NCBI RefSeq assembly: GCF_036867135.1
Contig: NZ_JBAJIJ010000001.1
Span: 1,054,001 to 1,118,000, forward strand
Origin: Aeromicrobium sp. Sec7.5
Lineage (GTDB): Bacteria > Actinomycetota > Actinomycetes > Propionibacteriales > Nocardioidaceae
Direction: 5' to 3'
DNA: 64,000 nucleotides
Below, piece after piece: positions 8,866 through 18,012 of this stretch. The position numbers and the translations under genes were made by a program. The stretch's first letter is position 1, and each line of letters starts with the position of its first letter. The notes under the pieces are model-generated. The model was given only the letters and a program-made list of their open reading frames with translations, had not been told where the DNA came from and searched no databases.

Positions 8866-9162
8866 TCACTCGAGGTCGTGCATCGTGGGCTCCTCGCCCG
8901 GCTTCCTCTTGAGCCGCTGCTCGTTCCAGGCCTGGAACTTCGGCCCGGCGTGCGCAAGGAACAGGGTGAGGACGACGCTGAGGAAGATCACCGCCGCCAG
9001 CCACCAGGCCGACGGTTTGTAGACCAGCACTGCCACTGCGCCGACGAGACCCATGATCGCCATCAGGTAGGCGTTGAGCTTCCCGCCGCCGTATCCGGCG
9101 TAGCCGCTGCCGAAGTCGCCACCGCCACCGCCGCCCGCGTCTCCCATGCTGCCGTTGCCCAC
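8866..9162 (-). CDS. Small membrane protein with glycine-rich N-terminus
   Basis: About 98 residues from a GTG at 9162 that has a clean GGAGG ribosome site 4 bp upstream; an internal ATG at 9147 is an alternative. A Gly-rich head (GDAGGGGGGDFGSGYAGYGGG) precedes two transmembrane segments and a charged tail (KRKPGEEPTMHDLE). The family is unknown. It is divergent from the aldehyde dehydrogenase gene, with about 140 bp between them holding both promoters. Confidence 0.65.
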   Translation of the reverse strand: MGNGSMGDAGGGGGGDFGSGYAGYGGGKLNAYLMAIMGLVGAVAVLVYKPSAWWLAAVIFLSVVLTLFLAHAGPKFQAWNEQRLKRKPGEEPTMHDLE

Positions 9163-9302
9163 TGGACCTCCACTTGATGCTCGTTCGTCCGAATGTAGGA
9201 CGGACGTGCAGGTTCGGCATCCGGTCGAGGGCCCGACACCTCTCAGCCAACCTTCACCCGCGGTGACGTGTGGCTGGCAGCGAGCCCGGGTACCCCTCAC
9301 GC

Positions 9303-10679
9303 ATGGCTTCCACGACGACGATCAACCCCACCACCGGTGAGGACCTGAAGACCTACGAGATGCACACCGACGAGCAGGTCGGGCAGATCATCGAGGCGAC
9401 GCACGAGGCGTTCGACTCGTGGCGCAAGGTGCCGCTCGAGGAGCGGGCCGACACGATCCGCGCGATCGGTGAGCTGCTGCGCAAGAACGAGCGCGAGCTC
9501 GCCGAGCTGATGACCGCCGAGATGGGCAAGCCCCTCGACCAGGGCGCGCAGGAGGTGCAGCTCTGCGCCGCGATCTGCGACTGGACCGCCGACAACGCCG
9601 CCGACGCCCTCGCCGACATCGACCAGCCGATGGAGGGCGGACGGGCGATCATCACCCACGCGCCCGTCGGTGTCATCTACGGCATCCAGCCGTGGAACTT
9701 CCCGATCTACCAGGTGATCCGCTACAGCGTTCCGCAGCTCGTCGCGGGCAACACGGTGCTGCTGAAGCACGCCAACTCGGTCTTCGGCACCGCGCTGCGA
9801 CTCGAGGAGCTCTATCGCGAGGCGGGCCTGCCGGAGAATGCGTTCCGCGCGCTGTTGATCGACCACGACCAGTCCGATGACGTCATCGCGCACCAGAAGG
9901 TTCGGGGCGTGACGCTCACGGGCTCCGACGTCGCCGGCAAGCACGTCGCCGTGAAGGCGGCGGAGCACCTCAAGAAGTCGGTCGTCGAGCTGGGCAGCAA
10001 CGACGCCTACCTCGTCCTGTCCGACGCTGACGTCGACCTCGCGGTCGAGGTGAGCGTGCAGGGCCGCATCGCCAACAACGGCCAGACGTGCGTGGGCGCC
10101 AAGCGCTTCGTCGTCGTCGACGCGGTCTACGACCACTTCCGCGACGCCTACGTCGAGGCCATGAAGGCCATCGAGCTGGGCGACCCCATGAAGGACGGCA
10201 CGGCCCTCGGCCCGATGTCGCGCGAGCAGCTGCGCGACGAGCTCCACGACCAGGTCACCGAGTCGGTCAAGGATGGCGCCACCGTGCTCCTGGGCGGCGA
10301 GAAGCCCGACCGCGCCGGCGCCTGGTACCCGGCCACGGTGATCGACAACGTCACGCCCGGTCAGCCCGCTTACGACGACGAGCTCTTCGGTCCGGTCGCA
10401 GCGTTGATCCGCGCGAAGGACGACCATGACGCGATGCGCATCGCCAACGACTCGCGCTACGGCCTCGGCGGCGGCATCTTTTCGCGTGACGAGAAGCGCG
10501 CCATCGAGCTGGCCCGCACCGAGTTCGACACCGGCATGGTCAACATCAACGGCTTCAGCCTCGCCCAGCCCAACCTGCCGTTCGGCGGCGTGAAGGACTC
10601 CGGCTACGGCCGCGAGCACGGCGAGGCCGGCTTCAAGGAGTTCGTGAACGTGAAGACGCTGATGATCGCGGAGGCCTGA
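9303..10679 (+). CDS. NAD(P)-dependent aldehyde dehydrogenase, succinate-semialdehyde dehydrogenase type
   Basis: A 458-residue enzyme of the ALDH superfamily with the length and N-terminal pattern (INPTTGE) of the GabD-like group, which oxidises succinic semialdehyde to succinate. It shows the cofactor motif PWNFP, the catalytic Glu in VVELGSNDAYL and the nucleophile Cys in NNGQTCVGAKR. The C-terminal LPFGGVKDSGYGRE is also typical. The usual GG before Ser/Asp in the ELGG motif is altered to GSN, a known variation. ATG 9303 fits the family; the frame is open 11 codons further upstream. Substrate preference is inferred from family only. Confidence 0.9.
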   Translation: MASTTTINPTTGEDLKTYEMHTDEQVGQIIEATHEAFDSWRKVPLEERADTIRAIGELLRKNERELAELMTAEMGKPLDQGAQEVQLCAAICDWTADNAADALADIDQPMEGGRAIITHAPVGVIYGIQPWNFPIYQVIRYSVPQLVAGNTVLLKHANSVFGTALRLEELYREAGLPENAFRALLIDHDQSDDVIAHQKVRGVTLTGSDVAGKHVAVKAAEHLKKSVVELGSNDAYLVLSDADVDLAVEVSVQGRIANNGQTCVGAKRFVVVDAVYDHFRDAYVEAMKAIELGDPMKDGTALGPMSREQLRDELHDQVTESVKDGATVLLGGEKPDRAGAWYPATVIDNVTPGQPAYDDELFGPVAALIRAKDDHDAMRIANDSRYGLGGGIFSRDEKRAIELARTEFDTGMVNINGFSLAQPNLPFGGVKDSGYGREHGEAGFKEFVNVKTLMIAEA

Positions 10680-10752
10680 GCCGCGGACAGGTGCGATCGG
10701 GCCGTCGGACCCTCGGGTCCGACGGCTCGTGGGGGCGCGGCACACTGGGGAC

Positions 10753-11190
10753 GTGACTGAGTACTGCGATCGTTGCGACCTGGCGCTCGACCAATGCATC
10801 CATGGTCGCCCCGAGCCGGTCGTGGTGGCGAAGGTCGCGGAGCCCAAGACGGCGCCAGCGCCTCGGAAGGCGAAGACAGCGCAGCCGCGAGTCGAGACTC
10901 GGCGGGTCGCAGTACCCCGAACGATGTCCCAGACGGCATACCGCCAAGCGCTCCTCGAGGTCATGCGGGACATGGGCGGCCGCGGTGAGGCGGAGGCGAT
11001 CCTCGCCGAGGTCGAGCAGCGCTTGGCGCCCCGCCTTCGAGATCGGGACCTTGAAGAGGTGCAGGGCGAAGCGCGATGGCGGCGTGCTGCTCGGTTCGAA
11101 CGCAAGGACATGGTCGAGGCTGGTCTCCTGGAGCCGGTGATCGAGCGTGGTGTCTGGCAGCTGACAGCCGCAGGTTTCGCGGAGGCGTGA
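10753..11190 (+). CDS. Hypothetical protein with Cys-rich N-terminus and winged-helix-like C-terminus
   Basis: A 145-residue protein from GTG 10753. It begins with a zinc-knuckle-like cluster (CDRCDLALDQCIHG), then a Lys/Ala/Pro linker, then a helical domain of about 80 residues. The latter (AYRQALLEVMRDMGGRGEAEAILAEVE to GVWQLTAAG) resembles the N-terminal winged helix seen in Mrr-like and McrB-like proteins. Function unknown. Transcribed in the same direction as the dehydrogenase 73 bp upstream, and convergent with the SEC-C gene. Confidence 0.65.
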   Translation: MTEYCDRCDLALDQCIHGRPEPVVVAKVAEPKTAPAPRKAKTAQPRVETRRVAVPRTMSQTAYRQALLEVMRDMGGRGEAEAILAEVEQRLAPRLRDRDLEEVQGEARWRRAARFERKDMVEAGLLEPVIERGVWQLTAAGFAEA

Positions 11191-11217
11191 GCCCTCGTAG
11201 TTAGGACAGGAGCCTCG

Positions 11218-13779
11218 CTAGAGCCCCAAGGCGTCGCGGAGTCGCGCAGGATCCATCATTCCGACATCGCCCGGCTCCGGCGCAGGGAAGGTGTCGAGCA
11301 GTCGCTCCAGATCGGGCCGACGGGTGGGGTCGTCGGCAGCCTCACGTGGGGTGGCCCCGGAGAGCGCGGGGATGGACTCGTCGAGCCAGGCCTGCTCGTG
11401 CTGCAGCACGAACTGCTCCAGCGCTGCCGCGATCTCGGGGTCGCGAGGATCGAGAGCCTCGCGCGGGGCCTGGGTCGCGGCCTCGCCCAGGTCGTCGATC
11501 GTCCGCTGCTCTCGGGCGACCACCTCCAGGCCGGTGACCACCTCCAGGAGTGTGGCCAGGGTCCGATTCATCCGTGACTCGCTCGTGGTCTCGACGACCA
11601 GCTCGGTGCCGTCGAGGCTGAGGGTCGCCAGGATCCGCCGCGCCGCGTCGCCCGCCTCGAGGTCGTGCCATCGGTTGAGCCCGCCGACACGTTCGTAGTG
11701 TGCGTCGAGATGCGCCCGCAACGCTGCGGGGTCATCGCTCTCCAGCTTGGTCTCGCAGAAGAGGAGGGGGTCGCCGTCGGTCGTCTGCAGGGTCGGCGGG
11801 GCGTACCGGGCGCTCAGGAAGGCCACGACGTCGTGAGGGTCGGGGTCGCTGTCGAGCAGCTCGATCAGCGCGTCGCGCTGGTGCCGGGCGATGATCTCGA
11901 TCCCACCGAAGCACTGCACCGTCTCACCGGCGGGCACGAGCCGTGCGCACAGAAGTACGCCGGACTTCAGGGTGCGGCTGGCCGTACGCTCCTGGACGTC
12001 GACCCGTTGGCCGGTGCGGATGTCGCGAGCGGTGAACCCGGTGCCGGGGGAGACGCTCTCGACCTCGTGCACCGATCGGTCGACCAGCAGCCACTGCTGA
12101 GCCAGCAGTGCTTCGTCGTCGGGCAGCAGCACGCCTCGCTCGTGGAGGAACTCCTCGAAGGCGCCGCCCTCGAACATTGCGACGTCACCCACAAGCGGGT
12201 CGTTGACGGCTTGCCAGAGGGCGTCGGCGGCGTGCCAGTCGGAGCTGCAGATCTCGGCCAGGTCGAGCACGAGGGTCCGCCAAGGGCCGTCAGCTAGATG
12301 GGCGGCGGCCTTCTGGTAGAGCCACGCGGCGCGCTCGGCCAGCGGCAGCGACTCGCGTCCGCGGTGGCAGAGCTTGTACTTGCGTCCCGACCCGCACCAG
12401 CAGGGGTCGTTGCGACCGCGATCGGTTCGCTCGACGGGCCGGAAGTGCTCGAGCATCGCGACGAGGTCGTCGTCCTCGCGCACGCCGGCCCGGCGCAGGA
12501 GCGACAGGCCCCGTTCGGCGTTGCCCCGGTCGCTGGCGATCTGGGCCAGGTCCAGGAGCGCGAGCTCGCAGGATGGGTCCAGCGTGAGGGCATCTTCGTA
12601 AGCCTGTTCGGCCTCGAGCACGTTGCCGAGTCGTTCCAGGGCGGTACCTCGCAGCCACCGAAGGTTGGGGCGTGCGGAGCGTGGGGCGGTGGCTTCCAGG
12701 GTCTCGGCGAACAGTCCGAGGCCGGCGGCCGCCGCCCGGTCGGCGCCGATCGTCTCGATCTTGAGGGTCTCAGCGACCGCCGGAAGGTGGAGCAGATCCA
12801 GCATCGCTCGCACCAGCTGTTGCTGATCATCCGGGCTAGGATCGAGGTCGACATCGGGCCCCGGGTCGTCGTCCATCGACCCGGCGAAGAGCTCGTCAAG
12901 GACCTCGTCGCTGGCGCCGTCCTGCCGCGCATACTCGAAGACGTCCCGCATCTGCCGGTAGACGTCGGTCAGGACCAGGACGGCGAGGGCCTCGTCCTCG
13001 TCCAGATCGTGCGTGTCCCGCAGGTTCGCCAGCCGTGCGTCGGTGCGCCACGACTCGAAGTCGAATCCGGCGGGCGCCACGAGCTCACCCTGCAGCGCCA
13101 GACCAACCTCGTCCACCATGTCCGCCAGCGGCGGCTGGAGTTCCGTGAACGCCTCAGGTTCGTCGGCGCACATCTGCCAGATCAGGGAGCTGAGACTCAT
13201 CGGTGCGCTCGGCATGTGCCAGTCGATCGTGGTCGAGGCCTGGCTGCCGAGAGCGCCGGCCGTGGTGGGTGCTGCCGGACGGGCAGCCAGTTCGAAGCCG
13301 TCCTCGCGCACCGTCACCGCGATCAGGTCGTCGGGGCTCAGGTTGAGCCGGCTCAGGGAGTTTGGCTCCAGGAGCCAGATCACATCCGGGAGCTCTGCGG
13401 GGTCCAGGCCGCGCTCAGACACCTGCTCCGCGTCAAGCTCGGGGATGAGGTCGGCGAGGGGCGTGCCGTCAACGAGCTGGCGGTGCGTGGGTTCCTCGGT
13501 CAGGATGGAGATCGGCTCCAGATCAGGCGAGACGGCCAGGTAGCCGCCGTCGATCTCGGCAGCCGTGACCCGGTGGGTGAAGGAGCGCCCGAGCAGAGAT
13601 GCCGACAACAGCACGTGGCGGCCGTCGAGCAGAGGCATGAGCATGGAGATGTCCTCGCCGAAGAGAACGTCGTCGACGGCGGCCGTGGGTGTGGCGCCGA
13701 GGTCGAGGCCCCGGGACAGGATGCCGTCGACGAGCTGCTCAGTGGTCCACGGAGAGCCATCGCCAAGGAGATCGGCCAC
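11218..13779 (-). CDS. Large SEC-C motif protein with TPR-like region
   Basis: An 853-residue protein read from a GTG at 13779. Near residue 455 it has a SEC-C zinc motif (GRNDPCWCGSGRKYKLCH), the CxCx8CH signature first seen in SecA and common in uncharacterised proteins. Before it, residues about 360-430 look like TPR repeats (EQAYEDALTLDPSCELALLDLAQI). The remainder is acidic and helical with no recognised domain. Role unknown; SEC-C domains bind zinc and often mediate protein contacts. It is the last chromosomal gene before the island. Confidence 0.8.
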   Translation of the reverse strand: MADLLGDGSPWTTEQLVDGILSRGLDLGATPTAAVDDVLFGEDISMLMPLLDGRHVLLSASLLGRSFTHRVTAAEIDGGYLAVSPDLEPISILTEEPTHRQLVDGTPLADLIPELDAEQVSERGLDPAELPDVIWLLEPNSLSRLNLSPDDLIAVTVREDGFELAARPAAPTTAGALGSQASTTIDWHMPSAPMSLSSLIWQMCADEPEAFTELQPPLADMVDEVGLALQGELVAPAGFDFESWRTDARLANLRDTHDLDEDEALAVLVLTDVYRQMRDVFEYARQDGASDEVLDELFAGSMDDDPGPDVDLDPSPDDQQQLVRAMLDLLHLPAVAETLKIETIGADRAAAAGLGLFAETLEATAPRSARPNLRWLRGTALERLGNVLEAEQAYEDALTLDPSCELALLDLAQIASDRGNAERGLSLLRRAGVREDDDLVAMLEHFRPVERTDRGRNDPCWCGSGRKYKLCHRGRESLPLAERAAWLYQKAAAHLADGPWRTLVLDLAEICSSDWHAADALWQAVNDPLVGDVAMFEGGAFEEFLHERGVLLPDDEALLAQQWLLVDRSVHEVESVSPGTGFTARDIRTGQRVDVQERTASRTLKSGVLLCARLVPAGETVQCFGGIEIIARHQRDALIELLDSDPDPHDVVAFLSARYAPPTLQTTDGDPLLFCETKLESDDPAALRAHLDAHYERVGGLNRWHDLEAGDAARRILATLSLDGTELVVETTSESRMNRTLATLLEVVTGLEVVAREQRTIDDLGEAATQAPREALDPRDPEIAAALEQFVLQHEQAWLDESIPALSGATPREAADDPTRRPDLERLLDTFPAPEPGDVGMMDPARLRDALGL

Positions 13780-13896
13780 TGCGGCAACAGGGCGGGGTAG
13801 GTCGAGGGATTTGGCACCTGATCAGGCTAGCGATCGCGGATTTGGAGGTGCGCGGTGGCGGGCTGCGTCAGGTGGGCGGTCCAAGGCGAACTCGGT

Positions 13897-13922
13897 GGAC
13901 TGCGAGCGGTTGCTCGCAGTCC
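13897..13922. terminator. Perfect 11-bp hairpin, terminator-like
   Basis: The arms GGACTGCGAGC and GCTCGCAGTCC are separated by a GGTT loop, giving a perfect stem. Neither strand shows a clear T-run after it, so it may be a rho-independent-like terminator or another structured site. It lies between the SEC-C start and the left island end. Confidence 0.45.
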
Positions 13923-13967
13923 GAGACAGTTGCTTCAACACGGCCCGGGCGGGGGCAAAAGTCAGCA

Positions 13968-14047
13968 GTTCCGCTTCAACGTGTGAATCGGCATGTTTGC
14001 GCAGGTCAGAGGCTTGCGGGGTGCCATCGGTCCGCACTCAGTCCGCA
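13968..14047. repeat. Putative attL with core and arm-type repeats
   Basis: Core GTTCCGCTTCAACGT at 13968-13982, then GCAGGTCAGAGGC at 14001-14013, CGGTCCGCA at 14028-14036 and CAGTCCGCA at 14039-14047. All recur at the right end in the opposite order of position but the same orientation. The stretch 13780-14184 has no other supported gene. Confidence 0.72.
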
Positions 14048-15079
14048 TCGTGTTGGGACGGGCCGAGCCAGATCCCTCGCGATAGCGCCCCAGAGCGGTC
14101 GCGACAATGCGGCGCTGGACCGTCGCGATGGAGCGACACAGTCCACCCAGGTCCCCGGGGGGCCGCCGCCCACCGGCCAGGTCGTCATGTGCGTTGATCG
14201 GCCGGAAGCCAGAAGTTGTACTCCTCGCCTGCGACCTGGACTTGTTCGATGATCCGGCGCATGTGCGCGTCAAGGCAGCCCGCCTCTTCCAGGCCGATGC
14301 CGCCGTACAGTGCCAGGGCTGTCCGCGGGAGACGGCGTCGGCAGCCGAGCACGCGTTCCATGCAGAAGGAACGAAAGGTCTCGTACGCCTCGAATGCATC
14401 AGCAACAGCGTGGCGGTCGACGGACTCACCCGCGTGGATCAGTCGCCCGCGTAGCTCATACAGATCCCGCCAGTAGGTGGCAACGGCGCCATTGCCCTGC
14501 AGGCTCCAATTGCCGCCCAGTTCCTCACTCAGCCCAATGAGTGCCTTCTTGAACGGTGCTCGTTCCATTCCGTCAGCCGCGCTCTGAAGGAGTCCTCGGT
14601 CGACGCGAGCAAGGCGATGGAGGGCGTATACCTGTCGCTCAGCACTCGATTGGAGCACGACGATGGCTGAATCGGGCTCCCCCTGGTCCGCGAGGCGGTC
14701 GGCTCGGAGCTTGAGGCGTCGGACAAGGTCCATCGGGTGTCCATGCGGTTCGGCGGCAAGCATCCGAGGCAGGAGTGGCAGCAGGTGATCATCGCCAGGC
14801 GTCTCAGCACCGCGGAACTGCGCTGTCTTGTTGGGAAGTACGAGATCGAGGTTACGGCCGAGGCGTCGCTTGCGTAGGCCGAGCACGACCTCGGGGCCGA
14901 CGTGCTCGAGCGTGACGGTGTGAATGGATTGGTCCTCGGTCGCGACGGCGTAGACATGAAGGAACCGGTTGAGGGCGCGCAGGCAATACTCGAACAGCTC
15001 GGTCGAGACTCCCTGATTGATCGGTCCCCGAGGCACCTCAGTGATTAACTCGGCAATTCGCAGCCGAAGCGGAGGCGTA

Positions 15080-15968
15080 CTAGGGCGTGTCTGGTAAATG
15101 GGTGTGGTGATAGGTGATCAGGCTGGCGAGGGTGATGCCGCCGAGGTAGGTCGTGGCGTACTTGTCGTAGCGGGTGGCGATGCCGCGCCACTGCTTGAGC
15201 CGGTTGAAGCCGCGCTCGACGGTGTTGCGCTGGCGGTAGAGGTCGGCGTCGAACGCTGGCGGCCTGCCGCCAGCTGATCCCTTCGCTTTGCGCCACGCGA
15301 TCTGGTCGGATTTCTCCGGGATCGTGTGGCGGATCCGCATCTGCCGCAACCGCGTGCGGGTCGAGTTGTGCGAGTAGGCCTTGTCGGCCAGGACCCGGAT
15401 CGGGGCCCGGCTGGTCGTTCGGTGGGCTTCGAGGAGCGGCCAGAGCATCGGGTTGTCGCCAGCCTGACCGGCCGTCAGCAGGACCGTGACCGGCGCGCAT
15501 GCCGTGTCGGACAGGGCGTGGACCTTGGTCGTCAGACCACCCCTGGATCGACCGATCGCGTGGTCAGCTGGCTCGGCGGGCAGATTCTTGTAGTTCGATC
15601 CATCCCTTTTTTACCCCTCGAGGCGCGCCAGCAGCGTGCTGATGAACCTTCGCGCTGGTCGAATCGACCGACAGCACCAGCGCATCCAGATCAGCGATGC
15701 TGACACCGGATGCGTCCTTGACCGCGACGAACATCTGCTCATAGGTTCCGTCCGCTGACCAGCGGCGATGCCGCTCCCAGACCGACTGCCAGGCCCCGAA
15801 GACCTCCGGCAGATCACGCCACGGCGACCCCGTCCGGAACCGCCAGCAGATCCCTTCCAGCGTCAGCCGGTGATCGTTCCACGGCCGTCCACGCCGCCCA
15901 GCATCAGCCGGGATCGCCGCCTCGATCACAGCCCAGAGGTCGTCACTGATCACGCCCATACGCACCAT
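15080..15968 (-). CDS. IS5-family transposase, two overlapping frames (frameshifted), copy 1
   Basis: The first frame begins at ATG 15968 with MGVISDDLWAVIEAAIP and reaches the first catalytic Asp (VLSVDSTSAKVHQHAAG). The second frame carries the second Asp (VLADKAYSHN) and the Glu (NTVERGFNRLKQWRGIATRYDKYA). The frames are joined at a run of six A followed by G, about 360 nt in. A +1 shift there gives one 295-residue DDE transposase, the usual size for this family. The stop codon TAG is made with the flanking target bases. Confidence 0.88.
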
Positions 15969-16015
15969 GAGACCAGCCTCGGCCACCCCACCGCGAATAT
16001 TTAGCAGACACGCCC
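15083..16015 (-). mobile_element. IS5-family (IS427-like) insertion sequence, copy 1
   Basis: A 933-bp element with terminal inverted repeats starting GGGCGTGTCTG, flanked by TA on both sides (equivalently, CTAG targets). It carries a two-frame transposase. A copy of the same length lies inverted at 32599-33531; the encoded proteins are identical wherever compared, indicating recent movement. It interrupts the HEPN-like gene. Confidence 0.92.
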
Positions 16016-16210
16016 TAGTGGCGGCGCGGGTTCGCAGAGCAGTGACATCGGGTTCGAGTTGGAGGCTAGCTGCGTTCGGACGCCTGCTCGCGGCGACAGC
16101 AATCTCGATGCCACTGGTGTTGACGCTCAACGTCGCCGCGGGGGACTGGTGAAATCGGACGGTCACTGGAGCGCGTCCGGCGTCAGCTCCGCCGGCTTGA
16201 GGTGGAACGA

Positions 16211-16801
16211 CTAGGACGTGGAACTCTGCGCCGCATCGGCGTCGGTCAGGGCGCGGCGGACGCTGGAGGCGCCGACGTCCAGCACGCGGGCGATGTGGGC
16301 GTAGCTGGCGTCGTCGGCGCGCATCTTGCGTGCGGCCGCGATTTTCTCCGGAGTCATGACGGTGGGCCGGCCGCCGACGCGACCTTGGGCCTTGGCGTGC
16401 GCGAGGCCGCGCCGGGTGTTCTCGCGGATGGTGGCCACGCGCAGCTGGGCGAGCACGGCCATGATGCCGACGATGGCCTCGCCCATCGGGGTCGAGGTGT
16501 CGACGTCCAGGAACGGTTCGGTCAGGCTCTTGATCCGAACTCCACGGCCGCCGAGCGTGCGGATGATCTCGATGGCCATGACCTCGCTGCCGGCGATCCG
16601 GTCGAGCGCTCGGATGATGAGGGTGTCGCCCTCGCGCAGGTAGTCCAGGCACGCAGCCCACTGGGCGCGATCATTGATGCGGCTCGACTCGCCGTGGTCG
16701 ACGAACACGCGTTCACAGCCGGCCGTCTCTAGTTCGGCGACCTGGGCCTGCGGGTTCTGCTCGCGGGTGGAGACCCGGGCGTACCCGACGCAGTTACTCA
16801 T
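16211..16801 (-). CDS. Serine recombinase (resolvase/invertase family)
   Basis: A 196-residue small serine recombinase. The catalytic Ser is in GYARVSTREQNP (Ser11), with the conserved Arg residues in RALDRIAGS and the long E-helix (GIMAVLAQLRVATIRENTRRGLAHAKAQG). A C-terminal helix-turn-helix follows (KIAAARKMRADDASYAHIARVLDVG). Its start overlaps the Fic stop by 4 bp (ATGA), so it is in one operon with the Fic toxin-antitoxin pair. It may resolve cointegrates or multimers of the mobile element that brought it. No clear res site was identified. Confidence 0.92.
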   Translation of the reverse strand: MSNCVGYARVSTREQNPQAQVAELETAGCERVFVDHGESSRINDRAQWAACLDYLREGDTLIIRALDRIAGSEVMAIEIIRTLGGRGVRIKSLTEPFLDVDTSTPMGEAIVGIMAVLAQLRVATIRENTRRGLAHAKAQGRVGGRPTVMTPEKIAAARKMRADDASYAHIARVLDVGASSVRRALTDADAAQSSTS

Positions 16802-17622
16802 CGTTCGTACCCCTCTGATTGCCGGGACGGACCTGACCGCCGCGCTGCTCGTTCTTGGGGTGGTCCCACCGGCGGCTGGGTTCCGAACTTGAGATAACCG
16901 GCGGCCTCTCGCGACTTCCGAACGGACTTGACCAGGTCGTGGTCGACCGCGAGGTCGTCACCGCTTCGGTCTAAAGGGACGACCACCTGGCGCAGCACGG
17001 CGGCGAGCCGATCGTTGTTGCCGGTGTCCTGGCCATGGAATCGAGCCTGTACGAACTCCTCGCGCAGCGGCGAGCCGATCGCGAACTGTGCGGTGTCGAA
17101 CTCGTAGCCGGCCTGCTCTGCCAGCTGGGAGAAGAACGCGAACTGGGTGCGTGTGTTGCCCTCACGGAAACTGTGGATCACGTTGACCTCACCCCACCGT
17201 TCGGCGAGCTCGTCGACGAACTCGTCCGGTCCCAGATCATGCAGGAAGTCCGCGGCCGCGATCTTCGCGTACTCGGCATGCGCGGCCTCGGAGAGCGCGG
17301 GCCCGGCCGGGTAATAGGCGTGACCGTCCTTGTTCATGAACTGACCGACGGGCGCGACGCGTTCCTCGCCAGCCCACTCGTAGACGTCCTGGAACACGTG
17401 ACGGTGGATCGCCTTCATGTGGTCGTAGTCGAACGCACCCTCGATCGGGTCCCGCGACAACTCGGTCAACCGGACGAGCGCCGCACCTTCCTCGAGCACA
17501 CGCAAGACGTCCGGATCGGTCTCACCGTGCGGCTTCCCCGGCCCGGTGAACTTGTTCCTCAACACAGAAGTACCTGGGATGAAGTAGTCATCCCAGGTAC
17601 GAAAGGTGTGCCGGCGAGGCAT
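16798..17622 (-). CDS. Fic-domain toxin (AMPylating enzyme)
   Basis: A 274-residue protein with a complete Fic motif, HSFREGNTR, His150 to Arg158. It fits the family rule HxFx(D/E)GNxR and includes the catalytic His and the ATP-contacting Gly/Asn/Arg. Upstream are the helices typical of VbhT/class I Fic proteins (NKFTGPGKPHGETDPDVL, then HRHVFQDVYEWAG). Fic enzymes transfer AMP or other nucleotide parts to target proteins, commonly DNA gyrase and topoisomerase IV for VbhT-like toxins. The adjacent gene supplies its antitoxin. The start is fixed by TGATG overlap with the antitoxin stop. Confidence 0.93.
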   Translation of the reverse strand: MPRRHTFRTWDDYFIPGTSVLRNKFTGPGKPHGETDPDVLRVLEEGAALVRLTELSRDPIEGAFDYDHMKAIHRHVFQDVYEWAGEERVAPVGQFMNKDGHAYYPAGPALSEAAHAEYAKIAAADFLHDLGPDEFVDELAERWGEVNVIHSFREGNTRTQFAFFSQLAEQAGYEFDTAQFAIGSPLREEFVQARFHGQDTGNNDRLAAVLRQVVVPLDRSGDDLAVDHDLVKSVRKSREAAGYLKFGTQPPVGPPQERAARRSGPSRQSEGYER

Positions 17623-17816
17623 CAGCCCTGAACGTGCCGGCGGATCTGCGCGACCGCCTCGTCCCCCGTGATCTCGCCTCGAGCAACCCGCGCAGCGATG
17701 GCGCGAGTCGTGGGATCGGTTACCTGGTGGCCGGCAGCGGCCAAGGCGGCGTCCGCGTGCGCGACGTGCTCCTCCGGCGTCCGGCCGACGCGCTTCGACG
17801 CGATCGTGCGAGCCAT
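17622..17816 (-). CDS. VbhA-like antitoxin of the Fic toxin
   Basis: A 64-residue helical protein directly upstream of the Fic gene, its stop overlapping the Fic start by one base. The C-terminal half (TRAIAARVARGEITGDEAVAQI) matches the short helix of VbhA-type class I antitoxins, which place an inhibitory Glu in the ATP site of Fic. Expected to hold the toxin inactive in the cell. The assignment rests on position and this motif. Confidence 0.8.
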   Translation of the reverse strand: MARTIASKRVGRTPEEHVAHADAALAAAGHQVTDPTTRAIAARVARGEITGDEAVAQIRRHVQG

Positions 17817-18012
17817 GGCGCACCCCTCTCGTTGGTCCCACTATTCTACCGCGACCAGCCGAAAACGGCCACACTCAGTTTCGGTCGATTTGGGTTCCGG
17901 CGCGGGTTTCTGGCCCATCTGCACTGCCGGTATTCCGGGATCCGAGAACGGTTGACGCGGCCGCGCCGTAAACGACCGTTTGTGGGGACCGAACCGAACC
18001 GAGGATCGTCCA

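Larger units (their letters stand above)
14185..16166 (-). pseudogene. HEPN-like protein gene interrupted by an IS5-family element
   Basis: The downstream piece (14185-15082) encodes about 300 residues in frame. Its C-terminal part has the RxxxxH motif (RGRLIHAG after YWRDLYEL) of HEPN-superfamily RNases and RNA-binding proteins. The upstream piece lies beyond the IS, from a GTG at 16166 to 16018. Removing the IS and one copy of its TA duplication joins RTRAA to TSTPPLRLRIAELITEV in one frame, giving 348 residues. A GTG at 15036 could still express a 283-residue truncated product. The gene follows the resolvase in the same direction. HEPN proteins are frequent toxins or phage-defence effectors; which applies here is not known. 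Confidence 0.75.

Noticed and set aside
10680-11111. Minus-strand frame of about 600 codons covering the aldehyde dehydrogenase
   Set aside because: Antisense shadow of a well-supported dehydrogenase; no motifs and biased low-complexity sequence.
13897-13922. tRNA-like or attB-related structure at the left flank
   Set aside because: The 11-bp stem is a simple hairpin; no cloverleaf, T-loop or anticodon arm could be built, so no tRNA is called.
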